Source: Bradyrhizobium yuanmingense
GTDB taxonomy: Bacteria; Pseudomonadota; Alphaproteobacteria; Rhizobiales; Xanthobacteraceae
NCBI RefSeq assembly: GCF_900094575.1
Contig: NZ_FMAE01000006.1
Coordinates: 124,001 to 188,000 of the forward strand
Length of the DNA stretch: 64,000 bases
Direction of reading: 5' to 3'
The notes beneath the pieces were generated by a model, which searched no databases, was not told the DNA's origin, and worked only from the letters and a program-made list of their open reading frames with translations. Numbering within the stretch: position 1 is the stretch's first letter; each line of letters starts with the position of its first letter. The position numbers and the translations under genes were made by a program. Below are positions 25,512 through 33,870 of this stretch, piece by piece.

Positions 25512-27326
25512 ATGCCCGTCCGCCAGCTGCCAGAACAGGTCGTCAACCGCATCGCCGCCGGCGAGGTGGTCGAACGTCCGGCGAGCGTGGTCAAGGAGCT
25601 GGTCGAGAACGCTATCGATGCCGGCGCGAGCCGCATCGACGTCTTCACCGACGGCGGCGGGCGGCGGCGAATCGGCATCACCGACGACGGCAGCGGCATG
25701 ATCGCAAAAGACCTTGCGCTCGCCGTCGAGCGCCATGCCACCTCCAAGCTCGACGACGAGGACCTGCTGCAGATCCGCACCCTCGGGTTTCGCGGCGAGG
25801 CCCTGCCCTCAATCGGCTCGGTGGCGCGCCTCTCCATCACCACGCGGCACGCCAGCGAGCCGCACGCCTGGGCGTTGTCGGTCGAGGGCGGCGAGAAGTC
25901 CGGGATCATGCCGGCGGCGCTGGCGCATGGCACGCGCGTCGAGGTTGGCGACCTCTTCTACGCGACGCCGGCGCGGCTCAAGTTTCTGAAAACTGACCGG
26001 ACCGAAGCGGAAGCCATCCGCGAAGTGGTACGGCGCCTCGCGATGGCGCGGCCCGACATCGCCTTCACGCTCGCCGGCGAGGAGCGCGCACCGGTGACCT
26101 GGACCGCGGCGCTGCCCGGCGCGGCCGGACGGCTGACTCGGCTTGGCGACATCCTCGGCGCCGAGTTCCGCAGCCACGCCATCGAGGTCCATGCCGAGCG
26201 CGAGGGCGTCGTGGTCGCCGGCTATGCTGCGGCTCCCGCGCTGACCAAGGCCAACGCACTCGGCCAATATCTCTTCGTCAACGGCCGGCCGGTGCGCGAC
26301 AAGCTCATTCTCGGCGCCGTGCGCGCGGCCTATTCCGACTATCTGCCGCGCGACCGCCATCCGGTGCTTGCGCTGTTCGTCACGCTCGATCCGCGCGAGG
26401 TCGATGCCAATGTGCATCCGGCCAAGACCGAGGTGCGCTTCCGCAATGCCGGCCTCGTCCGCGCGCTGATCGTGCATGGCTTGAAGGAAGCGCTGGCGCG
26501 CGAGGGCCGCCGCACCGCCGCCAATAGCGGCGAGAGCGCGCTGTCCTCGTTCCGCCCAGCCTTCACGCCGCCACGTCCGGCAAGCTGGGACTGGCGCGCC
26601 TCGCCAGCCGCCCCGGTGGCGCCGATGCCGTCGTTCGAAGGCGCCGCCGCGCCCGCCTTCGCCGAGCGTGCGCAGGCTGCCTTCGACGTCGGCGCGCCCA
26701 GCGCGGACGTTCGGATCGAGACGCAGCCGGTAGCTGATCTCGTCGACCGCCCGCTCGGCGCGGCGCGCACGCAGATCCACGAGACCTACATCGTCTCGCA
26801 GACCCGCGACGGCCTGATCATCGTCGACCAGCACGCCGCGCATGAGCGCATCGTCTACGAGCGGCTGAAGGCCTCGCTCGCCGCCAACGGCGTGCAGCGG
26901 CAGATCCTGCTGATCCCCGAGATCGTCGAGATGGATGAGGCCACTGTGGAGCGCCTGCTGGAGCGCAGCGAGGAGCTGGCATCGTTCGGCCTTGCCATCG
27001 AATCCTTCGGCCCCGGCGCGGTCGCGGTGCGCGAGACGCCGTCGCTGCTCGGCAAGACCAATGCCGGCGGCCTGTTGCGCGATCTTTCCGAGCACATGGC
27101 CGAATGGGACGAGGCGCTGCCGCTCGAACGCCGCCTGATGCACGTCGCCGCCACCATGGCCTGCCACGGCTCGGTGCGCGCCGGCCGCCGGCTGCGGCCG
27201 GAGGAGATGAACGCGCTGCTCCGCGAGATGGAGGACACGCCGAACTCCGGCCAGTGCAATCACGGCCGGCCGACCTATGTCGAGCTGAAGCTGAGCGACG
27301 TGGAGAAGCTGTTCGGGCGGCGGTGA
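25512..27326 (+). CDS. mutL: DNA mismatch repair protein MutL
   Basis: A 604-residue MutL that couples MutS recognition to strand removal. The GHKL ATPase has ELVENAIDAGA, ITDDGSGM and TLGFRGEALPSIGS in the first 110 residues; the linker (about 340-420) is Pro/Ala-rich. The C-terminal domain has the endonuclease motif DQHAAHERIVYE and CHGSVRAGRR and GQCNHGRPT elements, so this MutL is expected to nick DNA itself, as in bacteria without MutH. ATG 25512 is chosen because it gives MPVRQLPEQVVNRIAAGEVV. Confidence 0.96.
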   Translation: MPVRQLPEQVVNRIAAGEVVERPASVVKELVENAIDAGASRIDVFTDGGGRRRIGITDDGSGMIAKDLALAVERHATSKLDDEDLLQIRTLGFRGEALPSIGSVARLSITTRHASEPHAWALSVEGGEKSGIMPAALAHGTRVEVGDLFYATPARLKFLKTDRTEAEAIREVVRRLAMARPDIAFTLAGEERAPVTWTAALPGAAGRLTRLGDILGAEFRSHAIEVHAEREGVVVAGYAAAPALTKANALGQYLFVNGRPVRDKLILGAVRAAYSDYLPRDRHPVLALFVTLDPREVDANVHPAKTEVRFRNAGLVRALIVHGLKEALAREGRRTAANSGESALSSFRPAFTPPRPASWDWRASPAAPVAPMPSFEGAAAPAFAERAQAAFDVGAPSADVRIETQPVADLVDRPLGAARTQIHETYIVSQTRDGLIIVDQHAAHERIVYERLKASLAANGVQRQILLIPEIVEMDEATVERLLERSEELASFGLAIESFGPGAVAVRETPSLLGKTNAGGLLRDLSEHMAEWDEALPLERRLMHVAATMACHGSVRAGRRLRPEEMNALLREMEDTPNSGQCNHGRPTYVELKLSDVEKLFGRR

Positions 27327-27332
27327 CGGTGC

Positions 27333-27423
27333 CGTAGGGTGGATTAGCCGAAGGCGTAATCCACCTCTTCAGCTTCCGCCGTGAGAGACAGTGGCGGATT
27401 GCGCTTTGCTAATCCGCCCTACG
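27333..27423. repeat. Dispersed repeat (cgtagggtggattagc family) overlapping the end of rsmD
   Basis: Arms gtagggtggattagc (left) and gctaatccgccctacg (right) enclose a variable centre. It fills the gap between the convergent mutL and rsmD genes. The right arm supplies the last codons and the TAG stop of rsmD (27409-27411). A relative occurs at 55794-55885. Confidence 0.8.
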
Positions 27424-27972
27424 CAAGAACACAAACTCCGTGTCGTCATAGGCCCGCCGCTCCAGCTCCTCAAAACCTTGTGGCGTCACGAACTGCGCGG
27501 CCCTCGCCTCTTCCACCACCAGCAGCGCGCCCGGGGTGAGCCAGCCGCCGTCGCGCAAGGACGCCAGCGCCTTTTCCGCAAATCCTTTGCCATAGGGCGG
27601 ATCGAGGAACACCAGCGAGAACGGCTCGACGGGATGCGCGGGGCCGAGATCGGTCGCATCGCGGCGATAGACTTTTGTCACCCCGCCGAGGCCGAGCGAT
27701 TCCACATTGTTGCGCAGCAGCGCCCGCGCCTCCGCGCCGTTGTCCACGAACAGCGTGAACTTGGCGCCGCGTGATGAAGCTTCTATGCCGAGTGCGCCGG
27801 TGCCGGCGAAGAGATCGAGCACGCGCGCGTCCTGGATCGGATCGTCATAGGCGTGAACGAGGATGTTGAACACGGACTCGCGCAACCGGTCCGCCGTCGG
27901 GCGGATGTCACGCGAAGACGGTGAGGCGAGATTGCGCCCCTTCAAACGACCGCCGACGACGCGCAACTTCAA
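27409..27972 (-). CDS. rsmD: 16S rRNA (guanine(966)-N2)-methyltransferase
   Basis: A 187-residue RsmD, which methylates G966 of 16S rRNA. It starts KLRVVGGRLKGRNLASP and has IRPTADRLRESVFNIL, the SAM motif VLDLFAGTGALGIEA and the catalytic FLDPPYGKG. The stop codon and last four residues lie inside a dispersed repeat, so the C-terminus has been set by that element; no essential motif is affected. It overlaps the end of the upstream pseudouridine synthase by four bases (ATGA-type coupling), so both rRNA-modification genes are co-expressed. Confidence 0.95.
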   Translation of the reverse strand: MKLRVVGGRLKGRNLASPSSRDIRPTADRLRESVFNILVHAYDDPIQDARVLDLFAGTGALGIEASSRGAKFTLFVDNGAEARALLRNNVESLGLGGVTKVYRRDATDLGPAHPVEPFSLVFLDPPYGKGFAEKALASLRDGGWLTPGALLVVEEARAAQFVTPQGFEELERRAYDDTEFVFLRRAD

Positions 27973-29984
27973 TCCTCCCGCGGCGTCAGGTCACGCTTGC
28001 CGTGATAGCCGCGCTTGGGACGGCGCGGCGGGCCGTAGCCGCTCGCCTCCATCTCGTTGCGCTCGCGCGCCTCCTCGCTGCCGGTGCGCTGCACCAGCAC
28101 GCGGCGGCCCTTGCGGTCGTTGATGACGGCGCGCTTGCTGGCGGGCTTCTTCTCGCTGGTCGCGTCGTCGCCACGCGAAGATGACTTCGAGGGCGCGTCG
28201 AACTGCGCGCCCGACTTCTCGATCACCTTGTCGCCGAGCTGCTCGCGCAGCACGCGCGCGCGGATCTCCTCGACCTGGCCTTCCGGAATCTCGCCGAGCT
28301 GGAACGGTCCGTAGGAGACGCGGATCAGCCGGTTCACCTCGAGGCCGAGATGGGCGCAGACATTGCGCACCTCGCGGTTCTTGCCCTCGCGGATCGCGAA
28401 CACCAGCCAGACATTGGCGCCCTGGTCGCGCTCCAGCGTAGCCTCGATCGGACCATATTTGACGCCCTCGACCTCGATGCCGTTCTTGAGCTCGTCGAGC
28501 TGCGCCTGGGTGACGTCGCCATGGGCGCGGACGCGGTAGCGGCGCAGCCAGCCGGTGTCCGGCAGCTCGAGCGTGCGCGCGAGGCCGCCATCGTTCGTGA
28601 GCAGCAAGAGCCCTTCGGTGTTGAAGTCGAGCCGGCCGACGCTGATCAGGCGCGGCAGCCCTTCGGGCAGATTGTCGAACACGGTCGGACGGCCCTCGGG
28701 GTCGTCATGCGTCGTCATCAGCCCGCGCGGCTTGTGGTAGAGGAAAAGCCGCGTGCGCTCGCGCTCCGGCAACGGCTTGCCGTCGACCATGACGACGTCG
28801 TTCTTGGTGACGTCGAGCGCCGGCGAGTTGATCACGCGGCCATTCACGGTGACGCGGCCCTGCGTGACCATCTCCTCGGCATCGCGGCGCGAGGCAAGCC
28901 CGGCGCGAGCCAGCACCTTGGCGATGCGCTCGCCGGCCTTCTTCGGCTTCGGCGCCTCGTCGCGGCGCGGCCGGCCCTCGAAATCACGATCGCGCTCGCG
29001 ATAGGCGCCGCGGCCGCCGAAGGCGGGACGCTTCTCGAAGATCCTGCTGTCGTCCTCGTTGTCGCGGCGCGGACGATCGCGGAAGCGGCCCTCGCTGCGC
29101 GGATGCTCCTGCCAGTCCATGCGGCCTTCGGGGCGCTGGCGTGGGCGATCGAACTTCGGACGGTCACCGCGTTCGCTGTCGCGGTCACGGGGCCGATCGA
29201 ATTTCGGCCGCTCGCGAAACGGGCGGTCACCGGATGCGCGGTCGTCGCGCGAACGAGAGAAACGCGGACGGTCCTCGCCACGGCCACCCTCCCGCCGATC
29301 GTCGCGCTGACGCCAGGGCTTTTCATCGCCGCGATCGCGACCGCCGAAATCCTTGTCGAAGCTCTTGCGTGGGCGATCACCGCGCGGTGCGCGATCACCG
29401 CGATCGAAATTCGGGCGGTCGCCGCGCGGCTTGAAGCTGCGTTCGCCACGGTCCTCGCGCAGTCCGCGATCCCCACGGTCGCGTTGGCGATCCCCACGGT
29501 CGCGTCCGCGATCCGGCCCGCCTCGCGAAAACTTCCGTTCGCCGTCGAACTTGCGCTCTGGACGGTCGCCGCGCGGCGCGTAGGGCTTCTTGTCGCCGAA
29601 CTTCCTGTCGCTGGAGCGGCCGGCCGAGCGGGCATCGTCGCGATCCCTGCGCGGCGGACGATCGTCGCGGCCAAATGTCGGGCGATCGCCGCGCGGCTTG
29701 AAGCTGCGCTCACCGCGGCCTTCACTGCCGCGGTCGTCGCGCTTGAAGCGGGGACGGTTACTGAAATCGCGGCGCGGTGCGTCGCCCTCCTCGCGGCGGC
29801 GGAATGGACGGCTGTCGCGGTCGCCACGCGGCGGGCGGCTGTCGCGCGCGCCCTTACCCCCACCCTTGCCCTCGAAGCTGCGCTTGGCGAATTTCTTCTC
29901 TGGCCCGCGCGGCTTGCCGCTACGGCCCTTGGCCGGCCCTCGCCGGCCGCGGGAATCGTTGTCTTTGTCGCTGTCGCGAGGCAT
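27969..29984 (-). CDS. RluB/RsuA-type pseudouridine synthase with a very long R/D-rich N-terminal region
   Basis: A 671-residue protein from ATG 29984. Residues 1 to about 350 are almost only Arg, Asp, Gly, Pro, Lys and Phe, built from recurring units such as RSFKPRGDRP and KFDRPR, and are surely disordered. An S4 RNA-binding domain follows (GERIAKVLARAGLASRRDAEE, about 350-395), then the RsuA-family catalytic domain with the active-site Asp in VGRLDFNTEGLLLL (about 453), and a basic tail. RluB-type enzymes modify U2605 of 23S rRNA. E. coli RluB is about 290 residues, so the extension is exceptional. A long leftover frame on the other strand is a shadow of this bias. Confidence 0.9.
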   Translation of the reverse strand: MPRDSDKDNDSRGRRGPAKGRSGKPRGPEKKFAKRSFEGKGGGKGARDSRPPRGDRDSRPFRRREEGDAPRRDFSNRPRFKRDDRGSEGRGERSFKPRGDRPTFGRDDRPPRRDRDDARSAGRSSDRKFGDKKPYAPRGDRPERKFDGERKFSRGGPDRGRDRGDRQRDRGDRGLREDRGERSFKPRGDRPNFDRGDRAPRGDRPRKSFDKDFGGRDRGDEKPWRQRDDRREGGRGEDRPRFSRSRDDRASGDRPFRERPKFDRPRDRDSERGDRPKFDRPRQRPEGRMDWQEHPRSEGRFRDRPRRDNEDDSRIFEKRPAFGGRGAYRERDRDFEGRPRRDEAPKPKKAGERIAKVLARAGLASRRDAEEMVTQGRVTVNGRVINSPALDVTKNDVVMVDGKPLPERERTRLFLYHKPRGLMTTHDDPEGRPTVFDNLPEGLPRLISVGRLDFNTEGLLLLTNDGGLARTLELPDTGWLRRYRVRAHGDVTQAQLDELKNGIEVEGVKYGPIEATLERDQGANVWLVFAIREGKNREVRNVCAHLGLEVNRLIRVSYGPFQLGEIPEGQVEEIRARVLREQLGDKVIEKSGAQFDAPSKSSSRGDDATSEKKPASKRAVINDRKGRRVLVQRTGSEEARERNEMEASGYGPPRRPKRGYHGKRDLTPRED

Positions 29985-30113
29985 GACTAATCTCACTTAA
30001 GGGGTGGCGCGAGCATTGTGCGCGCTCGTTCCGAGCCGCATGCTCAGGCAAAATCGGTATCCACTCTTGCTGAAGGCGGAGCTAGTAGCAGGTTTCTGGC
30101 GATGATACGAGGC

Positions 30114-30560
30114 ATGAAAGCCCCTTCTTTCATGGATTTGGCGCTTCTGGCGGCCGAAAATGCCGGAAAAGCGGGCGAAGTTCCGATTGGCTGCGTGGTG
30201 GTCCGCGATCACGAGGTGATCGCCACCGGCGCCAACCGGACGCTGACCGACCATGATCCGACCGCTCATGCCGAGATCATCGCGCTGCGCGCGGCCGCCG
30301 CGAAGATTGGCAGCGAGCGCCTCGTCGACTGCGACCTCTACGTGACGCTGGAGCCCTGCACCATGTGTGCGGGCGCGATCTCGTTTGCAAGGGTGAGACG
30401 GCTCTATTACGGCGCGGCCGATCCCAAGGGCGGCGCGGTGGACTCGGGCGTGCGGTTCTTTGCCTCGCCGACCTGTCACCACGCGCCGGACGTCTATTCC
30501 GGCGTCGGCGAGAGCGAGGCGGCGCGGCTGCTGAAGGAGTTCTTTCGGGAGCGGCGGTAG
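30114..30560 (+). CDS. tadA: tRNA-specific adenosine deaminase
   Basis: A 148-residue TadA that converts A34 to inosine in tRNA-Arg(ACG). Zinc-binding motifs are intact: THAEII (His and catalytic Glu) and the PCTMCAGAI pair of cysteines; the N-terminal FMDLALLAAENAGKAGEVPIG is typical. ATG 30114 fits the family start; ATG 30102 in the same frame adds MIRG, and neither has a well-spaced ribosome site. It is divergent from the pseudouridine synthase, so two RNA-modification genes share a 129-bp control region. Confidence 0.93.
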   Translation: MKAPSFMDLALLAAENAGKAGEVPIGCVVVRDHEVIATGANRTLTDHDPTAHAEIIALRAAAAKIGSERLVDCDLYVTLEPCTMCAGAISFARVRRLYYGAADPKGGAVDSGVRFFASPTCHHAPDVYSGVGESEAARLLKEFFRERR

Positions 30561-30572
30561 GTCGGAGTCGCG

Positions 30573-30657
30573 TAGCCCGGATGGAGCGAAGCGCAATCCG
30601 GGACAGTGCCGCGGCGAGGAGAGAATCCCGGATTTCGCTGCGCTCCATCCGGGCTAC
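30573..30657. repeat. Dispersed repeat (gtagcccggatggagcgaag family)
   Basis: Left arm gtagcccggatggagcgaag and right arm ctgcgctccatccgggctac are near-perfect complements around a purine-rich centre. It lies between the tadA stop and the convergent hydrolase gene, only seven bases from the latter, and could serve as terminator for both. Confidence 0.85.
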
Positions 30658-30664
30658 AAGATCG

Positions 30665-31567
30665 TCAGGCCAAGAAGAACTCGCGCAGCGCCCTCGCTGT
30701 CACATCGGGATTCTCCTCCGTGAGGAAGTGGCCGGAATCCACCGGCATGCCGGAGGCGTTCGTGGCCCATTGCTTCCACGTGTCGAGCGGCGTCGCGGCG
30801 GCCTGGGCGATGCCGGCGTTGCCCCACAGGATAAGCATCGGGATCGTGATCTTCTTGCCGGCCTCGAAATCGGCCTTGTCGAGGTCGTAGTCGAAATAGG
30901 CGCCGGCGCGGTAATCCTCGCACATCGCGTGGATGCGGGCGGGATCGCGGAACGGGGCGAGGTAGTGCTCGAGCGCGCGCGGGTCGATCGCGTCCAGCGT
31001 CTTCGACTTGGTCTGGCTCGCCATCTTGAAGCGCAGGAAGAACTCGCCTTGGCCTGCGATCAGCGTCTCCGGCAGCGGATAGGGCTGCGCCAGGAAGGTC
31101 CAGTGATAGATCTTCAAGGCATAGGCGCGGTTCATCCGCTCCCAGTAATTATAGGTCGGCAGGATATCGAGCACCGCGAGCTTCGACAGCCGGCCGGGAT
31201 GGTCGAGCGCGAGCCGATAGGAGACGCGGCCGCCGCGGTCGTGGCCGGCTAGCGCGAAATGCACGTGGCCGAGGCGCTCCATCACCTCGACCATGGCTTT
31301 CGCCATGGCGCGCTTAGAGTAGGGGATGTGCAGCGCATCGCTCGCGGGCATGTCGGACCAGCCGTAGCCCGGCAGGTCGGCGATGATCAGCGTGAAGTGC
31401 TCGGCCAGTTCAGGCGCCACCTGGTGCCACATCACGTGGGTCTCGGAGAAGCCGTGCAGGAGCAGCAGCGGCGGGCCCTTGCCGCCGACGCGGGCGAAGA
31501 TGCGGCCGAACGAGGTATCGATCCATTCGGCGGCAAAGCCCGGATAGAGGTCGGCGAGATCGGACAT
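30665..31567 (-). CDS. Alpha/beta hydrolase, haloacetate (fluoroacetate) dehalogenase-like
   Basis: A 300-residue alpha/beta hydrolase. The nucleophile elbow is AGHDRGGRVSYRLALDHP with Asp as nucleophile, as in dehalogenases; the oxyanion segment is LLHGFSETHVMWH and the catalytic His is in DSGHFLTEE. Two Arg following the nucleophile (D-R-x-x-R) and a His-Trp pair in KIYHWTFLAQ match residues known to hold carboxylate and fluoride in fluoroacetate dehalogenases such as RPA1163. The real substrate is uncertain. ATG 31567 is chosen; the open frame further upstream lacks similarity. Confidence 0.85.
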   Translation of the reverse strand: MSDLADLYPGFAAEWIDTSFGRIFARVGGKGPPLLLLHGFSETHVMWHQVAPELAEHFTLIIADLPGYGWSDMPASDALHIPYSKRAMAKAMVEVMERLGHVHFALAGHDRGGRVSYRLALDHPGRLSKLAVLDILPTYNYWERMNRAYALKIYHWTFLAQPYPLPETLIAGQGEFFLRFKMASQTKSKTLDAIDPRALEHYLAPFRDPARIHAMCEDYRAGAYFDYDLDKADFEAGKKITIPMLILWGNAGIAQAAATPLDTWKQWATNASGMPVDSGHFLTEENPDVTARALREFFLA

Positions 31568-31771
31568 CTTTTTGCATCCTTGTTGGTCAGTCCGGAGCCG
31601 GTCTCGACAACAAACGTCGAAAACAACCCCATGCACAGTACCGGTATTATGGTCGGGGCAACTAACCCCAACTGCTGATTGCACATTCTGGCGTGCAGAT
31701 GTGGCGGCGCGGTGACGCGAACGTTGCGATTCCGGACCGGCGCGTTTGGGGGCGCCGTCCGGACTGACGCG

Positions 31772-33055
31772 CTAATTTTTCGCCTTTTCCGCCTCCACCG
31801 CCTGCCAGCCGATGTCGCGGCGGCAGAAGCCGTCCGGCCAGTCGATGCGGTCGACGGCTTGATAGGCGCGCGCCTGCGCTTCCGTCACGGTCGCCCCCAG
31901 CGCGCAGACATTGAGCACGCGGCCGCCATTGGCGAGGACCGCGCCGTCCTTGGCCACCGTGCCGGCGTGGAAGATCTCGACATTGTCGACCTTGGCGGCC
32001 TCTTCCAGCCCGCCGATGCGCGTGCCCTTCTGGTAGTCGCCGGGATAGCCCTTCGCCGCCATCACCACGGTCAGCGCGGATTCCTTGTGCCAGCGCAGGT
32101 CGAAATGCTTCAACTCCCCGTCGCAGGCGGCGAGCAGCGCCGGCACGATGTCGCTCATCATGCGCAGCATCAGCACCTGGCACTCGGGATCGCCGAAGCG
32201 GACGTTGAACTCGAACAGCTTTGGCCCCTGCGTCGTCAGCATGATGCCGGCATAGAGGACGCCGCGGAACGGCGTGCCGCGCTGCTTCATGCCACCGACC
32301 GTCGGCAGGATGATTTTGGCCATGATCGCGTCGTGGATGGCGGGCGTGACCAGCGGCGTCGGCGAATAGGCGCCCATGCCGCCGGTGTTCGGGCCGACGT
32401 CGTGGTCGAACACGCGCTTGTGGTCCTGGGCGGAGGCGAGCGGGATCGCCGTCTCGCCGTCGCACAGGGCAAAGAAGCTGATCTCGCGGCCGGGCAAAAA
32501 CTCCTCGATCACGACCTCGGCGCCGGCCTCACCGAAGGCGCCCTCGAACATCATGGCGATAGCGTCCTCGGCCTCGCGCACGGTTTTCGCAACGACGACG
32601 CCCTTGCCGGCGGCAAGGCCGTCGGCCTTGACCACGATCGGCGCGCCCTGGCTCTGCACATAGGCACGCGCGTCATCGGCATTGGTGAATCGCTGATAGG
32701 CGCCGGTCGGAATGCCGAACTCGGTGCACAGCGCCTTGGTGAACCCCTTGGAGCTTTCGAGCTGGGCGGCCACCTTGCTCGGCCCGAACGCCTTGATGCC
32801 GGCGGCCGAGAGATCATCGACGATGCCGGCCGCGAGCGGCGTCTCCGGCCCGACCACCACGAGCTCGACCACGTTTGTCTTGCAGAAGTCGATCACGGCG
32901 GCATGGTCGGCGACATCCAGGCCTACGCATTCCGCCTCCCTGGCGATGCCGGCATTGCCGGGCGCGCACCAGAATTTGGTCACCAGGGGAGAGGCCGCGA
33001 TCTTCCACGCCAGGGCATGTTCGCGGCCGCCGGAACCAAGCAGGAGAATGTGCAT
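31772..33055 (-). CDS. purD: Phosphoribosylamine--glycine ligase
   Basis: A 427-residue GAR synthetase, the second step of purine synthesis, joining phosphoribosylamine and glycine with ATP. The start MHILLLGSGGREHALAWK is characteristic; GPETPLAAGIVDDL, KADGLAAGKGVVVA (ATP-grasp), QDHKRVFDHDVGPNTGGMGAYSP and FNVRFGDPECQ follow in order. ATG 33055 is chosen; the frame extends to 33118 without similarity. In related genomes xseA is its usual divergent neighbour, but here an approximately 10-kb accessory block intervenes. Confidence 0.97.
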   Translation of the reverse strand: MHILLLGSGGREHALAWKIAASPLVTKFWCAPGNAGIAREAECVGLDVADHAAVIDFCKTNVVELVVVGPETPLAAGIVDDLSAAGIKAFGPSKVAAQLESSKGFTKALCTEFGIPTGAYQRFTNADDARAYVQSQGAPIVVKADGLAAGKGVVVAKTVREAEDAIAMMFEGAFGEAGAEVVIEEFLPGREISFFALCDGETAIPLASAQDHKRVFDHDVGPNTGGMGAYSPTPLVTPAIHDAIMAKIILPTVGGMKQRGTPFRGVLYAGIMLTTQGPKLFEFNVRFGDPECQVLMLRMMSDIVPALLAACDGELKHFDLRWHKESALTVVMAAKGYPGDYQKGTRIGGLEEAAKVDNVEIFHAGTVAKDGAVLANGGRVLNVCALGATVTEAQARAYQAVDRIDWPDGFCRRDIGWQAVEAEKAKN

Positions 33056-33216
33056 CGAAGGCTCAGGATGAAGGGTTTTGCTGGGGCCGGAGGTCGCATG
33101 AATCGGGGTGGGGCTCAAGGGGGGATGGGGGGCGAACTCCCCGTCATTCCGGGGGGCTTAGCCTACAGCCGCTCCACCCGCCCTCGGAGGAGAGTTGTAT
33201 ACTGGACGAGTTCGAG

Positions 33217-33681
33217 CTAGCGGCCGAGTAACCGTTTCCAAAACGGTTTCCGGATGAATTCAAGTGGCGAAGCTAGTCGCAATTGTCTCATGACCGCCTC
33301 GTGAATCTGTTGGCTTTGGGTGCCCGGACTCATCCTGGCAAGATTGCGAAGGTAATCGCCCGCGGATCGAACATAGCAGCGGTGAGAGCCCAGGCAGCGG
33401 TTATGTAACAGACCAGTAAAGAACGAATTGGAAATGGAGAAGGCGACGAGGGCGACACCAGCCCTTTCATAAGAGCTTTGTCGCTTTTCCAGCCATTCCT
33501 TTGGTGGGGGCTCTTCGTCCGGATCGCCTGTCCATAACCGACTATGTTCAAACTCCGCCAAAGCCGACGCGACGTCCTGTCGCAATTGGATGAACTTCTG
33601 AAATGGCTGAGCCAGACCCGTAGTAAACACCCATGCGATCACGCCGCCGACAAAGCCTATAATCAACGACCAAATTGTCAT
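33217..33681 (-). CDS. Hypothetical protein with an N-terminal membrane anchor
   Basis: A 154-residue protein. One transmembrane helix (IWSLIIGFVGGVIAWVFTTG) is followed by a helical soluble region with PFQKFIQLRQDVASALAEFEHSR, a central hydrophobic stretch (GVALVAFSISNSFFTGLL) that may be a second helix, and a basic C-terminus (KPFWKRLLGR). Cysteines CLGSHRCY are present. I recognise no family. Composition is less GC-biased than the neighbouring purD, as expected for an acquired gene. A short inverted repeat (aaccgttt/aaacggtt) lies inside its last codons at 33230-33249. Confidence 0.65.
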   Translation of the reverse strand: MTIWSLIIGFVGGVIAWVFTTGLAQPFQKFIQLRQDVASALAEFEHSRLWTGDPDEEPPPKEWLEKRQSSYERAGVALVAFSISNSFFTGLLHNRCLGSHRCYVRSAGDYLRNLARMSPGTQSQQIHEAVMRQLRLASPLEFIRKPFWKRLLGR

Positions 33682-33870
33682 TTTGGCTCACATGGCTCTG
33701 GCTTAGTTTTCGCGAAACGCTCCATCAACCGCGGCAGAACGGCCTTCATGTGCGCCGATCTCGCGCGCCTTCTCAATGACGCCTTCGATGGCTTGGAAAC
33801 TACGGTGCTGGACTGCACTAAATTCCAAGGCCAAAGCATCAGTTGACCCCCATTTAGTGCATCCGCGCCA

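Noticed and set aside
25809..27263. A 484-codon leftward frame over mutL
   Set aside because: It is a shadow of mutL; composition and lack of motifs argue against coding.
28930..29980. Regular repeats that could be taken for a CRISPR array
   Set aside because: The repeats are imperfect, vary in length, keep one reading frame and encode R/D-rich peptide units; there are no constant repeats with unique spacers.
28350..29990. A 546-codon open frame on the + strand, opposite the pseudouridine synthase
   Set aside because: It is an antisense shadow of the R/D-rich coding region. Such GC-rich repetitive DNA keeps several frames open, and the protein has no recognisable domain.
33137..33156. Hairpin ccccgtcattccgggg upstream of purD
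   Set aside because: It has only a five-base stem and no T run. It could be a leader structure, but the evidence is too thin to list as a terminator.
31679..33220. A 513-codon + strand frame over purD
   Set aside because: purD on the other strand carries all the expected motifs; this is the opposite frame of a GC-rich gene.
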